Assembly (NCBI RefSeq): GCF_910578445.1
Contig: NZ_CAJTQC010000003.1
Span: forward strand, 62,001 to 126,000
Reading direction: 5' to 3'
DNA: 64,000 bases
Source of the DNA: an uncultured Duncaniella sp.
GTDB lineage: Bacteria > Bacteroidota > Bacteroidia > Bacteroidales > Muribaculaceae
Shown: positions 8,358 through 16,369 of the stretch, piece by piece
Numbering within the stretch: the first letter of the stretch is position 1
How the letters are laid out: every line of letters begins with the position of its first letter
The notes under the pieces: generated by a model
What the model saw: the letters and a program-made list of their open reading frames with translations, nothing else
Databases searched by the model: none
Told to the model about the DNA's origin: nothing
Translations under genes and position numbers: made by a program

Positions 8358-10796
8358 ATGAAATACGGCTATTTTGATGACAAATCACGTGAGTATGTTA
8401 TCACCGAACCACGCACTCCGTGGCCTTGGATTAACTATCTCGGCAATAAAGATTTTTTCTCTCTAATTTCAAACTCGGCCGGAGGCTATAGTTTCTATAA
8501 AGATGCTAAGTTCCGCCGTCTGACCCGTTATCGCTACAACGGTGTTCCAATGGATGCCGGTGGCCGTTATTTCTATATTAAAGATGGTGACACTATCTGG
8601 AATCCCGGATGGAAGCCTACCAAAACACCGCTTGATTCCTATGAATGCCGTCACGGTATGAACTATACTGTGATTAAAGGTGCGAAAAACGGACTTGAGG
8701 CGCGTGTCCTTTTCTTTGTTCCGCTTGACACTCATGCCGAGATTGCGAAACTGACTTTGACCAACAATACTGACCGGCCGAAATCGGTCAAACTTTTTTC
8801 GTTCATTGAATGGTGTCTTTGGAATGCTGCCACTGATATGGAGAATTTCCAACGAAACTTTTCGACAGGAGAGGTCGAGATTGACGGCTCGACCATCTAT
8901 CATAAAACCGAGTATAAGGAGCGTCGCAACCACTACGCCTTTTACACGGTCAACACTCCGGTCGACGGTTTCGACACTGACCGAGAGACTTTCATCGGTC
9001 TCTACAACGGGTTTGACGAACCTGAGGCTGTGATTGAAGGGCGTCCGCGCAACTCTGTCGCTCACGGATGGTCGCCAATCGCTTCCCACTATCTTGAAAT
9101 CACCCTTGCTCCCGGCGAGAGCCGCGACTATGTGTTTATGCTCGGCTACGTCGAGAATCCTCAGGATGAGAAGTGGGAGTCAAAAGGGGTGATTGACAAA
9201 ACCCGTGCCCGCAGGATGATTGCCGAATTTGACACTCCTGAAAAAGTGGACAAGGCATTCGGTGAGTTGCGTGAGTACTGGGACAACCTTCTTGGCCGCT
9301 TCTCTCTCTCTTCGGGCGACTCACGCCTTGACCGCATGGTCAACATCTGGAATCAATACCAATGTATGATTACATTCTGCTTCTCGCGCTCGGCATCATT
9401 CTTCGAGAGTGGTATCGGACGTGGCATGGGTTTCCGCGATTCGAATCAGGATCTCGTCGGTTTTGTACATCAGATTCCTCAGCGGGCTCGTGAACGCATC
9501 ATCGACATTGCCTCCACTCAGTTCCCCGACGGTGGATGCTACCATCAGTATCAGCCTCTCACCAAGCGTGGCAACAATGACATCGGTGGCGGTTTCAACG
9601 ACGACCCGATGTGGCTGATTTTCGGTACGATTGCCTATCTCAAGGAAACAGGCGACTTCTCGATTCTTGAAGAACCTGTGCCATTCGACAATCAGAAGGG
9701 GTCGGAAGTGTCGCTTTTCGAACATCTGAAAGTATCGTTTGATCATGTAGTGGACAATCTCGGGCCTCACGGACTGCCGCTTATCGGACGTGCTGACTGG
9801 AATGACTGTCTTAATCTGAATTGCTTCTCAAATGACCCCAATGAATCTTTCCAGACCACAGAAAACAAGTCGGAAGGTTCTCAGGCCGAATCTCTCATGA
9901 TTGCAGGACAATTCGTCATCTACGGGCATGACTACGTAGAGCTTTGCCGCCGTCTCGGCCACGACGAAGAGGCCGACCGTGCGCAGAAACATGTAGATGA
10001 GATGATTGAAGCCGTCAAGGCTTATGGCTGGGATGGCGAATGGTTTCTCAGAGCCTACGATTTCTTTGGACGGAAAGTTGGATCAAAGGAAAACAAGGAG
10101 GGAAAGATTTTCATTGAGTCGCAGGGATGGTGTACGATGGCCGGAATCGGTCTTGAGGAAGGCCTTGTTGAAAAGTCGCTTGACTCTGTGAAAAAGTATC
10201 TCGATTGCGAGCATGGGATTGTCCTGAATAACCCTGCGTTTACGGAATATGTCATGGAATATGGCGAAATTTCCACCTATCCTGCGGGATATAAGGAAAA
10301 CGCCGGTATCTTTGCTCACAATAACCCGTGGGTAATAATAGGCGAGACTGTGCTTGGCCGTGGTGACCGGGCTTGGGAATACTATCAGAAGATCTGCCCG
10401 GCATATCTTGAAGAGAAAAGCGATCTCCATAAGGTTGAGCCGTATGTCTACTGTCAGATGACAGCCGGAAAAGACGCTGCCAAACCGGGTGAGGCTAAAA
10501 ACTCATGGCTCACGGGAACTGCGGCATGGAACTGGTATGCGATTACTCAGTTTATTCTCGGCATCAAACCGACCTACGACGGACTGGAAATCAATCCTTG
10601 TATTCCTGCTTCATGGGATGGGTTTAAAGTTTCACGTAAATTCCGTGGCGCTGAATATGAGATAGAAATCAAGAATCCTTCACATCTCTGCCGTGGCGTT
10701 AAGCAGATTTCTGTCAATGGCTCGGCCGTGGAGGGTAATATCGTACCGATGCAGCCTGAAGGTTCGGTTTGCAGGGTTGAGGTTACACTTCAGTGA
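8358..10796 (+). CDS. GH94 phosphorylase, cellobiose-phosphorylase type
   Basis: An 812-residue protein without a signal peptide, so cytoplasmic, and close to the length of characterised cellobiose phosphorylases. The N-terminal beta-sandwich starts with MKYGYFDDKSREYVIT. The (alpha/alpha)6 barrel contains GIGRGMGFRDSNQDLVGF, the catalytic region RADWNDCLNLN (Asp483 in DWND is the likely proton donor), TYPAGYKENAGIFAHNN and the late GTAAWNW. GH94 enzymes cut beta-glucosides with inorganic phosphate to give alpha-glucose 1-phosphate. With mannanases around it, cellobiose or a Glc-Man disaccharide from glucomannan is a reasonable substrate, but the sequence alone does not decide between cellobiose, cellodextrin and other beta-glucoside phosphorylases. 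It lies 98 bases before the second mannanase gene. Confidence 0.88.
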   Translation: MKYGYFDDKSREYVITEPRTPWPWINYLGNKDFFSLISNSAGGYSFYKDAKFRRLTRYRYNGVPMDAGGRYFYIKDGDTIWNPGWKPTKTPLDSYECRHGMNYTVIKGAKNGLEARVLFFVPLDTHAEIAKLTLTNNTDRPKSVKLFSFIEWCLWNAATDMENFQRNFSTGEVEIDGSTIYHKTEYKERRNHYAFYTVNTPVDGFDTDRETFIGLYNGFDEPEAVIEGRPRNSVAHGWSPIASHYLEITLAPGESRDYVFMLGYVENPQDEKWESKGVIDKTRARRMIAEFDTPEKVDKAFGELREYWDNLLGRFSLSSGDSRLDRMVNIWNQYQCMITFCFSRSASFFESGIGRGMGFRDSNQDLVGFVHQIPQRARERIIDIASTQFPDGGCYHQYQPLTKRGNNDIGGGFNDDPMWLIFGTIAYLKETGDFSILEEPVPFDNQKGSEVSLFEHLKVSFDHVVDNLGPHGLPLIGRADWNDCLNLNCFSNDPNESFQTTENKSEGSQAESLMIAGQFVIYGHDYVELCRRLGHDEEADRAQKHVDEMIEAVKAYGWDGEWFLRAYDFFGRKVGSKENKEGKIFIESQGWCTMAGIGLEEGLVEKSLDSVKKYLDCEHGIVLNNPAFTEYVMEYGEISTYPAGYKENAGIFAHNNPWVIIGETVLGRGDRAWEYYQKICPAYLEEKSDLHKVEPYVYCQMTAGKDAAKPGEAKNSWLTGTAAWNWYAITQFILGIKPTYDGLEINPCIPASWDGFKVSRKFRGAEYEIEIKNPSHLCRGVKQISVNGSAVEGNIVPMQPEGSVCRVEVTLQ

Positions 10797-10894
10797 CAGT
10801 GAAATAGAAAATAGAATTGGCGTATGGGTTGCTCTTGGCAAACAGCCTGCGTCTAATTTAAAAGTTATTTACGAAAAAATAAGATATTTAATTT

Positions 10895-11998
10895 ATGAAT
10901 TATGCTTCATGGATAAAGATGTCGGCAGTGCTTGCACTTGTTGGCTGTGGAAACGCTAAATCTGTCACGGAAGACCGTGCTGATGACGTTTCTGCTACGC
11001 CCGCGCAGGCCTTGATTGCACAACTGGACTCCGTAAGTCGTAGCGGCCGTTTTTATTTCGGACATCACGACGATACTGCCTATGGCCATACGTGGCAATA
11101 TGCGGATGGCGCATCCGATGTGAAATCTGTAGTCGGGGCATATCCGGGACTTATGAGCTGGGATCTTGGCTTGATTGAGGTTGATTCGGTTCGTAATCTT
11201 GATGGTGTTCCGTTCGACTTCATTGCATCTGAAATTGCTAAACAGTATGCGCGTGGAGGTGTAAATGCGATAAGCTGGCATGCTCTCAATCCGATGAGCA
11301 ATGGTGGTTCGTGGGACGTGAGTAAAGCTCCGCTCAGAAATTTGGAAACCGACAAGGCACTCTCGGATACGATGGATGTCTGGATTGCCCGTGTTGCTAA
11401 GTTTATCGGGGCTTTGCGTGATTCGGATGGCGTTTCTATTCCGGTGATATTCCGTCCATGGCATGAGAATTCCGGTTCTTGGTTCTGGTGGGGTGCTGAA
11501 CACGGATCTCCCGAGCAATACAAAAATCTGTGGCGTCGAACTCGGCAGGTGTTTGATTCAATCGGTGTCGACAATGTTGTGTGGGCCTATTCTCCAGACA
11601 AGGATCTTACACGCGAACAATATTTCTCGACTTATCCCGGTGATGAGTATGTTGACATTCTCGGCACTGACATCTATCAGTTCGATGCCGAGAATGGAGC
11701 AGAAGAATATGCCGCACGAATCAGCTCGCAGTTGCCCTACGTGATTGAAGAGGCACGGAATAGAGGTAAGATTGCCGCATTTACCGAAACCGGGCTTGAA
11801 GGGCTTGGCGACAGCGATTGGTACACGACCGTATTGCTCCCTGCCATAAAGAATCTACCGATAGCCTATGTCTGTGTATGGCGCAATGCCATTGAGAGCG
11901 AGAAACCTCAGCATTTCTATGTGCCATATCCCGGTCATGAGTCAGAAGCCGACTTCAAGCAGTTTGCAGAGAAATCCAATGCTATTTTCGTCAAATAG
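10895..11998 (+). CDS. GH26 beta-mannanase lipoprotein, mannobiose-releasing type likely
   Basis: A 367-residue single-domain GH26 enzyme with a short lipoprotein signal (lipobox LVGC, Cys18). Catalytic features are complete: SGRFYFGHHDDTAYGH near the N-terminus, AISWHALNPMSNGGSWD, the acid/base Glu191 in IFRPWHENSGSWFWWG, and the nucleophile Glu298 in FTETG. It has no inserted module, in contrast to the GH26 gene upstream. The gene order GH26 - GH130 - transporter - epimerase matches the mannan operon known from Bacteroides fragilis, in which the GH26 enzyme releases mannobiose. The Cys after the short signal has no acidic run (GNAKS follows), which fits an inner-leaflet or periplasmic lipoprotein. 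I infer that it trims imported oligosaccharides in the periplasm. Confidence 0.93.
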   Translation: MNYASWIKMSAVLALVGCGNAKSVTEDRADDVSATPAQALIAQLDSVSRSGRFYFGHHDDTAYGHTWQYADGASDVKSVVGAYPGLMSWDLGLIEVDSVRNLDGVPFDFIASEIAKQYARGGVNAISWHALNPMSNGGSWDVSKAPLRNLETDKALSDTMDVWIARVAKFIGALRDSDGVSIPVIFRPWHENSGSWFWWGAEHGSPEQYKNLWRRTRQVFDSIGVDNVVWAYSPDKDLTREQYFSTYPGDEYVDILGTDIYQFDAENGAEEYAARISSQLPYVIEEARNRGKIAAFTETGLEGLGDSDWYTTVLLPAIKNLPIAYVCVWRNAIESEKPQHFYVPYPGHESEADFKQFAEKSNAIFVK

Positions 11999-12028
11999 CA
12001 TGGTTTGTCATCTTTCCAAGGCTTGATG

Positions 12029-12066
12029 CTTTGTACTTAATACTTAAAACTTTGTACTTAATACTT
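12029..12066 (+). repeat. Tandem 17-bp direct repeat, 21-bp period
   Basis: CTTTGTACTTAATACTT occurs at 12029-12045 and again at 12050-12066, separated by four bases, just before the ATG at 12073. The 21-bp period is two helical turns, which would suit binding of a regulator to one face of the DNA. It could equally be a chance duplication in a non-coding gap. Confidence 0.75.
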
Positions 12067-12072
12067 GAATAA

Positions 12073-13242
12073 ATGGATATATTCAATCACCGTAAAAATC
12101 TTATAATTTCGCGTTACGAAACATTGGTGACACGTCCCAATACTCCGATTGAAGGCAATGGTGTCTACGAGCGTTACGTCAATCCTGTCATAACCGCCGA
12201 GATGGTTCCTCCATATTGGAAATATGACTTTAATCCTGAAACAAACCCATATTTCATGGAGCGCATCGGTTGCAATGCCACCCTTAATTCAGGCGCAATC
12301 AAATGGAATGGCAAATACGTTTTGATGGTGCGCGTCGAGGGTAGTGACCGAAAGTCGTTTTTTGCTGTCGCCGAGAGTCCCAACGGCATTGATAATTTCC
12401 GTTTCTGGCCGCATCCGGTCACAATGCCCGACACGGATGATCCTGCGGTCAACGTCTATGACATGCGTCTGACTCAGCATGAGGACGGATGGGTGTATGG
12501 CCTCTTCTGTGTTGAACGCCATGATGATTCCAAGCCCGGCGACCTTTCAGCAGCCACAGCTGCATGCGGTATTGCCCGCACCCGCGACCTTGTCAACTGG
12601 GAGCGTCTTCCCGATCTCAAATCAAAGTCGCAGCAGCGCAACGTTGTGCTTCATCCTGAATTTGTCAATGGCAAGTATGCTCTCTACACTCGTCCGCAGG
12701 ATGGTTTCATCGACACCGGAAGCGGCGGTGGCATAGGCTGGGGGCTCGTCGACGATATTACCAACGCAGAAGTAAAGGACGAAATCATCATCGATAAGCG
12801 TTATTATCACACCATCAAGGAAGTCAAGAATGGTGAAGGTCCTCACCCCATCAAGACCTCACGCGGCTGGCTTCACTTGGCTCATGGTGTAAGAGGCTGT
12901 GCCTCCGGACTCCGCTATGTGCTGTATCTCTACATGACATCGCTTGAAGAACCTTGGAAGAAGATTGCATCGCCCGGCGGTTACTTCATGGCGCCTGTCG
13001 GAGAGGAATATATCGGTGATGTGATGAATGTCCTGTTTGCCAACGGCTGGATTGCCGATGAGGATGGAAAGGTGTTTATCTACTATGCTTCGTCGGATAC
13101 ACGTATGCACGTGGCTACTTCGACTGTTGACCGTCTGGTAGATTACTGCCTCAACACTCCGCAGGACGGCCTTTCGACCTCAGAATCTGTCAAGACTCTC
13201 AACGAGTTGATTGACAGGAATCTTCTGATTATTGACAAATGA
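12073..13242 (+). CDS. mgp: GH130 4-O-beta-D-mannosyl-D-glucose phosphorylase
   Basis: A 389-residue cytoplasmic protein of GH130. It has the family's beta-propeller signatures: GCNATLNSGAIKWNGKY, VRVEGSDRKSFFAVAESP, and NVYDMRLTQHEDG, in which Asp130 corresponds to the catalytic proton donor of the B. fragilis enzyme; later GGIGWGLVDD and HGVRGCASGLRYVLYLY. The length is nearly that of B. fragilis Mgp, which uses phosphate to split beta-mannosyl-1,4-glucose into alpha-mannose 1-phosphate and glucose. The neighbouring epimerase makes exactly this substrate from mannobiose, which supports subfamily 1 over the mannooligosaccharide phosphorylases. It sits 74 bases after the GH26 gene, with a tandem repeat in the gap, and 135 bases before the transporter gene. 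Confidence 0.93.
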   Translation: MDIFNHRKNLIISRYETLVTRPNTPIEGNGVYERYVNPVITAEMVPPYWKYDFNPETNPYFMERIGCNATLNSGAIKWNGKYVLMVRVEGSDRKSFFAVAESPNGIDNFRFWPHPVTMPDTDDPAVNVYDMRLTQHEDGWVYGLFCVERHDDSKPGDLSAATAACGIARTRDLVNWERLPDLKSKSQQRNVVLHPEFVNGKYALYTRPQDGFIDTGSGGGIGWGLVDDITNAEVKDEIIIDKRYYHTIKEVKNGEGPHPIKTSRGWLHLAHGVRGCASGLRYVLYLYMTSLEEPWKKIASPGGYFMAPVGEEYIGDVMNVLFANGWIADEDGKVFIYYASSDTRMHVATSTVDRLVDYCLNTPQDGLSTSESVKTLNELIDRNLLIIDK

Positions 13243-13282
13243 AGCATAATTTGAATAATGAAGTGAAGGAAATTTGATTTCC

Positions 13283-13324
13283 AAAGCCCACGGCACTGTG
13301 AATTATGGCAGTGTCGCGGGCTTT
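13283..13324 (+). terminator. Hairpin between mgp and the transporter gene
   Basis: Arms 13283-13298 and 13309-13324 pair over 16 positions with one mismatch and one G-T wobble around a 10-base loop. No clear T-tract follows (ATCTCC), so it is more likely an attenuator or an mRNA-processing hairpin that lowers transporter expression than a full terminator. Confidence 0.5.
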
Positions 13325-13377
13325 ATCTCCATTAAATCCTTAATTTTAATACACACAACCTTATCCTAAAACTAAAA

Positions 13378-14817
13378 ATGGCTTCTATTAGTGAAAAAAT
13401 AGGCTATGGCTTCGGCGACATGGCATCGTCCATGTTCTGGAAAGTCTTCAGCTACTATCTGCCGTTCTTCTATGCCAATGTTTTCGGCATAAGTCTGGTT
13501 GACACCGGAATACTATTGCTCGTGACGCGTATCTGGGATGCTGTGTCAGACCCCATGATGGGAATTGTCGCAGACCGTACAAAGACCCGCTGGGGTAAAT
13601 ATCGTCCTTATCTGCTTTGGGTTGCCGCTCCGTTTTCGATTTGCGGAATCCTGCTCTTCACAACTCCTGACTGGGGGTATGGTGCGAAACTTGTGTGGGC
13701 ATATGTCACTTATATTCTGATGATGACAGTCTATACCGGCATCAATGTCCCCTATGGAGCGATGCTCGGTGTGATGACTGATAATTCTCAGGAAAAGACC
13801 GTATTTTCTTCTTTCAGAATGTTTTTCGCCTATGGCGGTTCATTCATAGCCCTCTTTGCGTGGGATCCTCTGTGTAAATTCTTCTCTGGCGAAGCCGGAA
13901 TGTCACTTCAGTCGAGCTGGCAGTTCTCCATGATAGTTATTGCAGTCTGCTGTTTCATTCTCTTCCTCCTCTGTTTCAAATTCACGCGCGAACAGTTGAC
14001 CACCGTAAGTTCCGCGTCTCTCGGCAATGACCTCAAGGCACTTCTGACCAACAAACCGTGGTGGCTGCTCAACGGAGCATCGCTATGTTTCAACCTTTTC
14101 AACACAGTCCGTGGAGCGACAGTGGCATTTTTCTTTGCCGATGTTATCGGTGGTGAGCAGCACATCGCGATTTTTTCACTGTCGCTGCTCTTCTATTCTG
14201 GCCTTTTCCTCGGTGTCGGTGAGGTTGCCAATATGATTGGTGTCGCATTGGCTGTGCCGATTACAAAAAAAGTAGGTAAAAAGCCAACGTTTATAATGGT
14301 GGATGCGCTGCTGATTGTGTTCAGTGTCGTTTTCTTTATGCTTTCTCCATCGACGAATGCCGGATTGCTCCTGATGCTTCTTCTGCAGATTGTGATTTCT
14401 GTACTGACCGGAGTCATGTCACCTCTCGTCTGGTCAATGTATGCGGATGTCAGTGATTATTCCGAACTGAAGACCAAGTCTGCATCTACCGGGCTAATCT
14501 TCTCATCGGCATCTATGGCCCAGAAGTTTGGCGGTGCGATTGGCGGTGCTTCTGTCATGTGGCTTCTCAGTGCCTGCGGCTATGTGGAGCGGTCGGATGC
14601 AAACGCATCGCTATCGATTCAGCAGCCTGAAAGTGCGATTACATGTCTGTGGATGCTGATGACATTTATTCCTGCCGGTGTGGCCTTGCTTTCGATGTTG
14701 ATAGTGTGGCTTTATCCTCTTGGCACTAAGGAAATGAATGAAATCGTGGATCGCCTTCGCGAACAGCGTAAGAATCCTGTGGTTATAACAAAAGATGAAT
14801 TTGTCGAACCTGTTTAA
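13378..14817 (+). CDS. GPH-family (MFS) sugar:cation symporter
   Basis: A 479-residue integral membrane protein with about twelve hydrophobic segments. The first 75 residues carry signatures of the glycoside-pentoside-hexuronide family: KIGYGFGDMASSMFWK, RIWDAVSDPMMG and DRTKTRWGKYRPYLLW. GPH proteins import disaccharides or oligosaccharides across the inner membrane with Na+ or H+. Placed between mgp and the 2-epimerase, it probably imports beta-1,4-mannobiose made by the periplasmic GH26 enzyme, as proposed for the B. fragilis operon. Thirteen bases separate its stop from the epimerase ATG, so these two are surely cotranscribed. The coupling ion cannot be told from the sequence. Confidence 0.93.
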   Translation: MASISEKIGYGFGDMASSMFWKVFSYYLPFFYANVFGISLVDTGILLLVTRIWDAVSDPMMGIVADRTKTRWGKYRPYLLWVAAPFSICGILLFTTPDWGYGAKLVWAYVTYILMMTVYTGINVPYGAMLGVMTDNSQEKTVFSSFRMFFAYGGSFIALFAWDPLCKFFSGEAGMSLQSSWQFSMIVIAVCCFILFLLCFKFTREQLTTVSSASLGNDLKALLTNKPWWLLNGASLCFNLFNTVRGATVAFFFADVIGGEQHIAIFSLSLLFYSGLFLGVGEVANMIGVALAVPITKKVGKKPTFIMVDALLIVFSVVFFMLSPSTNAGLLLMLLLQIVISVLTGVMSPLVWSMYADVSDYSELKTKSASTGLIFSSASMAQKFGGAIGGASVMWLLSACGYVERSDANASLSIQQPESAITCLWMLMTFIPAGVALLSMLIVWLYPLGTKEMNEIVDRLREQRKNPVVITKDEFVEPV

Positions 14818-14829
14818 AGACAGTTGTAA

Positions 14830-16059
14830 ATGGACAAAACTAAATTTCGTCAGGAACTGCTTGACAATCTGACTCGAAACATCCTTCCTTATTGGATGGA
14901 CAAAATGGCTGATCCGCGCGGAGGTTTCTATGGCCGTCGCGACGGAAACGACTCTCTTTATGTCGAAGCGCCCAAAGGTGCGATACTCAATGCCCGCATC
15001 CTATGGAGTTTCTCTGCTGCATATATCGCGACCGGAAAACCTGAATATCTTGCAATGGCAACTCGTGCCTGTGACTATATCAGAGACCATTTCATTGACC
15101 GTGAGTTTGGTGGGGCATACTGGAGTGTGAATGCCGACGGAAGTCCGCTCGACACCAAGAAGCAGTTTTATGCCATAGCTTTTATTATCTATGGCCTTGC
15201 CGAATACTATCGCGCATGTCGTGATGAGGATGCTTTGCAGTTGGCTCTTGAACTGTTCGATTCGATAGAGAACCATTCGCGCGACATGGAAAAAAACGGA
15301 TATATCGAGGCTACTACACGGGAGTGGTTGCCCATAGCCGACATGCGTCTGAGCGATCATGATGCAAATGCGTCAAAGACAATGAATACGCATCTCCATA
15401 TTCTCGAAGGATACACCAATCTGCTTCGTGCGCTCAAAGAAAAGCGGGCGCGTGGAGAGAGCGGCATTGATGGCGAGATAGGCCGTGTTGAGGAAGCGAC
15501 TGTCAATCTGCTCGATGTTTTCCTTGAAAGGATTGAAGACAGCAAGACACATCATCTGACTCTTTTTTTCGATGACGATTGGCACGCGCAGCCGGGTGCG
15601 GAAAGTTATGGACATGACATCGAGGCCTCATGGCTGCTGCTTGAAAGCGCCCATGTGGTCGGGGACGATGCCCTCACTGCTAAGACGCTCGACCACACAT
15701 TCCACATCGCTTTCGCCGGACTTCAGGGTCGGTGTCATGACGGGTCGATGGTCTATGAGCGTCATCCGGCCGGAAACTACGACAATGACAAGCATTGGTG
15801 GGTGCAGGCAGAGAATGTGATAGGGCAGCTTTGGCTTGCACGTTTCCACGGTCTTCCGGAGCAGGCTGACAAGGCATATGAATCATGGCGATATATAGCA
15901 GACAATATTGTTGATAACGAAGGTGGCGAATGGCACTGGTCACGACGGTCGGTCGACGGCTCTGTCAACCGCACCGATGACAAAGCCGGATTCTGGAAAT
16001 GCCCATATCATAATTCACGAATGTGCATAGAGGCCGTCAGGGTTCTCGATGCACTATAG
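14830..16059 (+). CDS. Cellobiose 2-epimerase (AGE family)
   Basis: A 409-residue cytoplasmic (alpha/alpha)6-barrel protein of the N-acetylglucosamine 2-epimerase superfamily. Seen motifs are NTHLHILEGYTNLLRALKE, AESYGHDIEASWLLLESA with an active-site His, KHWWVQAENVIGQ, and near the end GFWKCPYHNSRMCIEAVR with the second catalytic His. Cellobiose 2-epimerases of about 400 residues turn the reducing-end glucose into mannose and the reverse. In mannan loci they convert beta-1,4-mannobiose to mannosyl-glucose, the substrate of GH130 Mgp. It is the last gene of the locus: a strong terminator begins 23 bases after the stop. Confidence 0.93.
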   Translation: MDKTKFRQELLDNLTRNILPYWMDKMADPRGGFYGRRDGNDSLYVEAPKGAILNARILWSFSAAYIATGKPEYLAMATRACDYIRDHFIDREFGGAYWSVNADGSPLDTKKQFYAIAFIIYGLAEYYRACRDEDALQLALELFDSIENHSRDMEKNGYIEATTREWLPIADMRLSDHDANASKTMNTHLHILEGYTNLLRALKEKRARGESGIDGEIGRVEEATVNLLDVFLERIEDSKTHHLTLFFDDDWHAQPGAESYGHDIEASWLLLESAHVVGDDALTAKTLDHTFHIAFAGLQGRCHDGSMVYERHPAGNYDNDKHWWVQAENVIGQLWLARFHGLPEQADKAYESWRYIADNIVDNEGGEWHWSRRSVDGSVNRTDDKAGFWKCPYHNSRMCIEAVRVLDAL

Positions 16060-16369
16060 TGTGAGCTGTAGGCATAGAATAAAAAACCTCAGAAAAGATA
16101 TGCGATTTAGATGTGAATATCTTTTCTGAGGTTTTTATTTCGATGTATCCGTGTTATTCGTTTTTCCGACAATAATCAGCCGTCTTCCGACGTTAATGTA
16201 TAATCGGAAAAGAAAAAGTGCCCTGCGCCACTCTTCACGAGCCGACGCAGAGCATATAATCAAAAAGCTAATTCTATTACGTTGTATGCCTTTTTGACTC
16301 GACAAAACTCCGAAGGTTTAATCATAACTACGTGATTTTAACTCTGTTTAACATTTATGAGCCATAACT
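16060..16369. other. 310-base gap between the mannan locus and the U32 gene
   Basis: It holds the strong terminator at 16082-16136. After that there is a smaller 8-bp inverted repeat (TTTTCCGA at 16162-16169, TCGGAAAA at 16204-16211) and AT-rich sequence up to the U32 gene. I found no good TAnnTTTG promoter and no RNA gene here. Confidence 0.6.
16082..16136 (+). terminator. Rho-independent terminator of the mannan locus
   Basis: Arms 16082-16101 and 16117-16136 are perfectly complementary over 20 bases around a 15-base loop. The right arm ends in a run of T followed by ATTT. It lies 23 bases after the epimerase stop. Confidence 0.9.
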
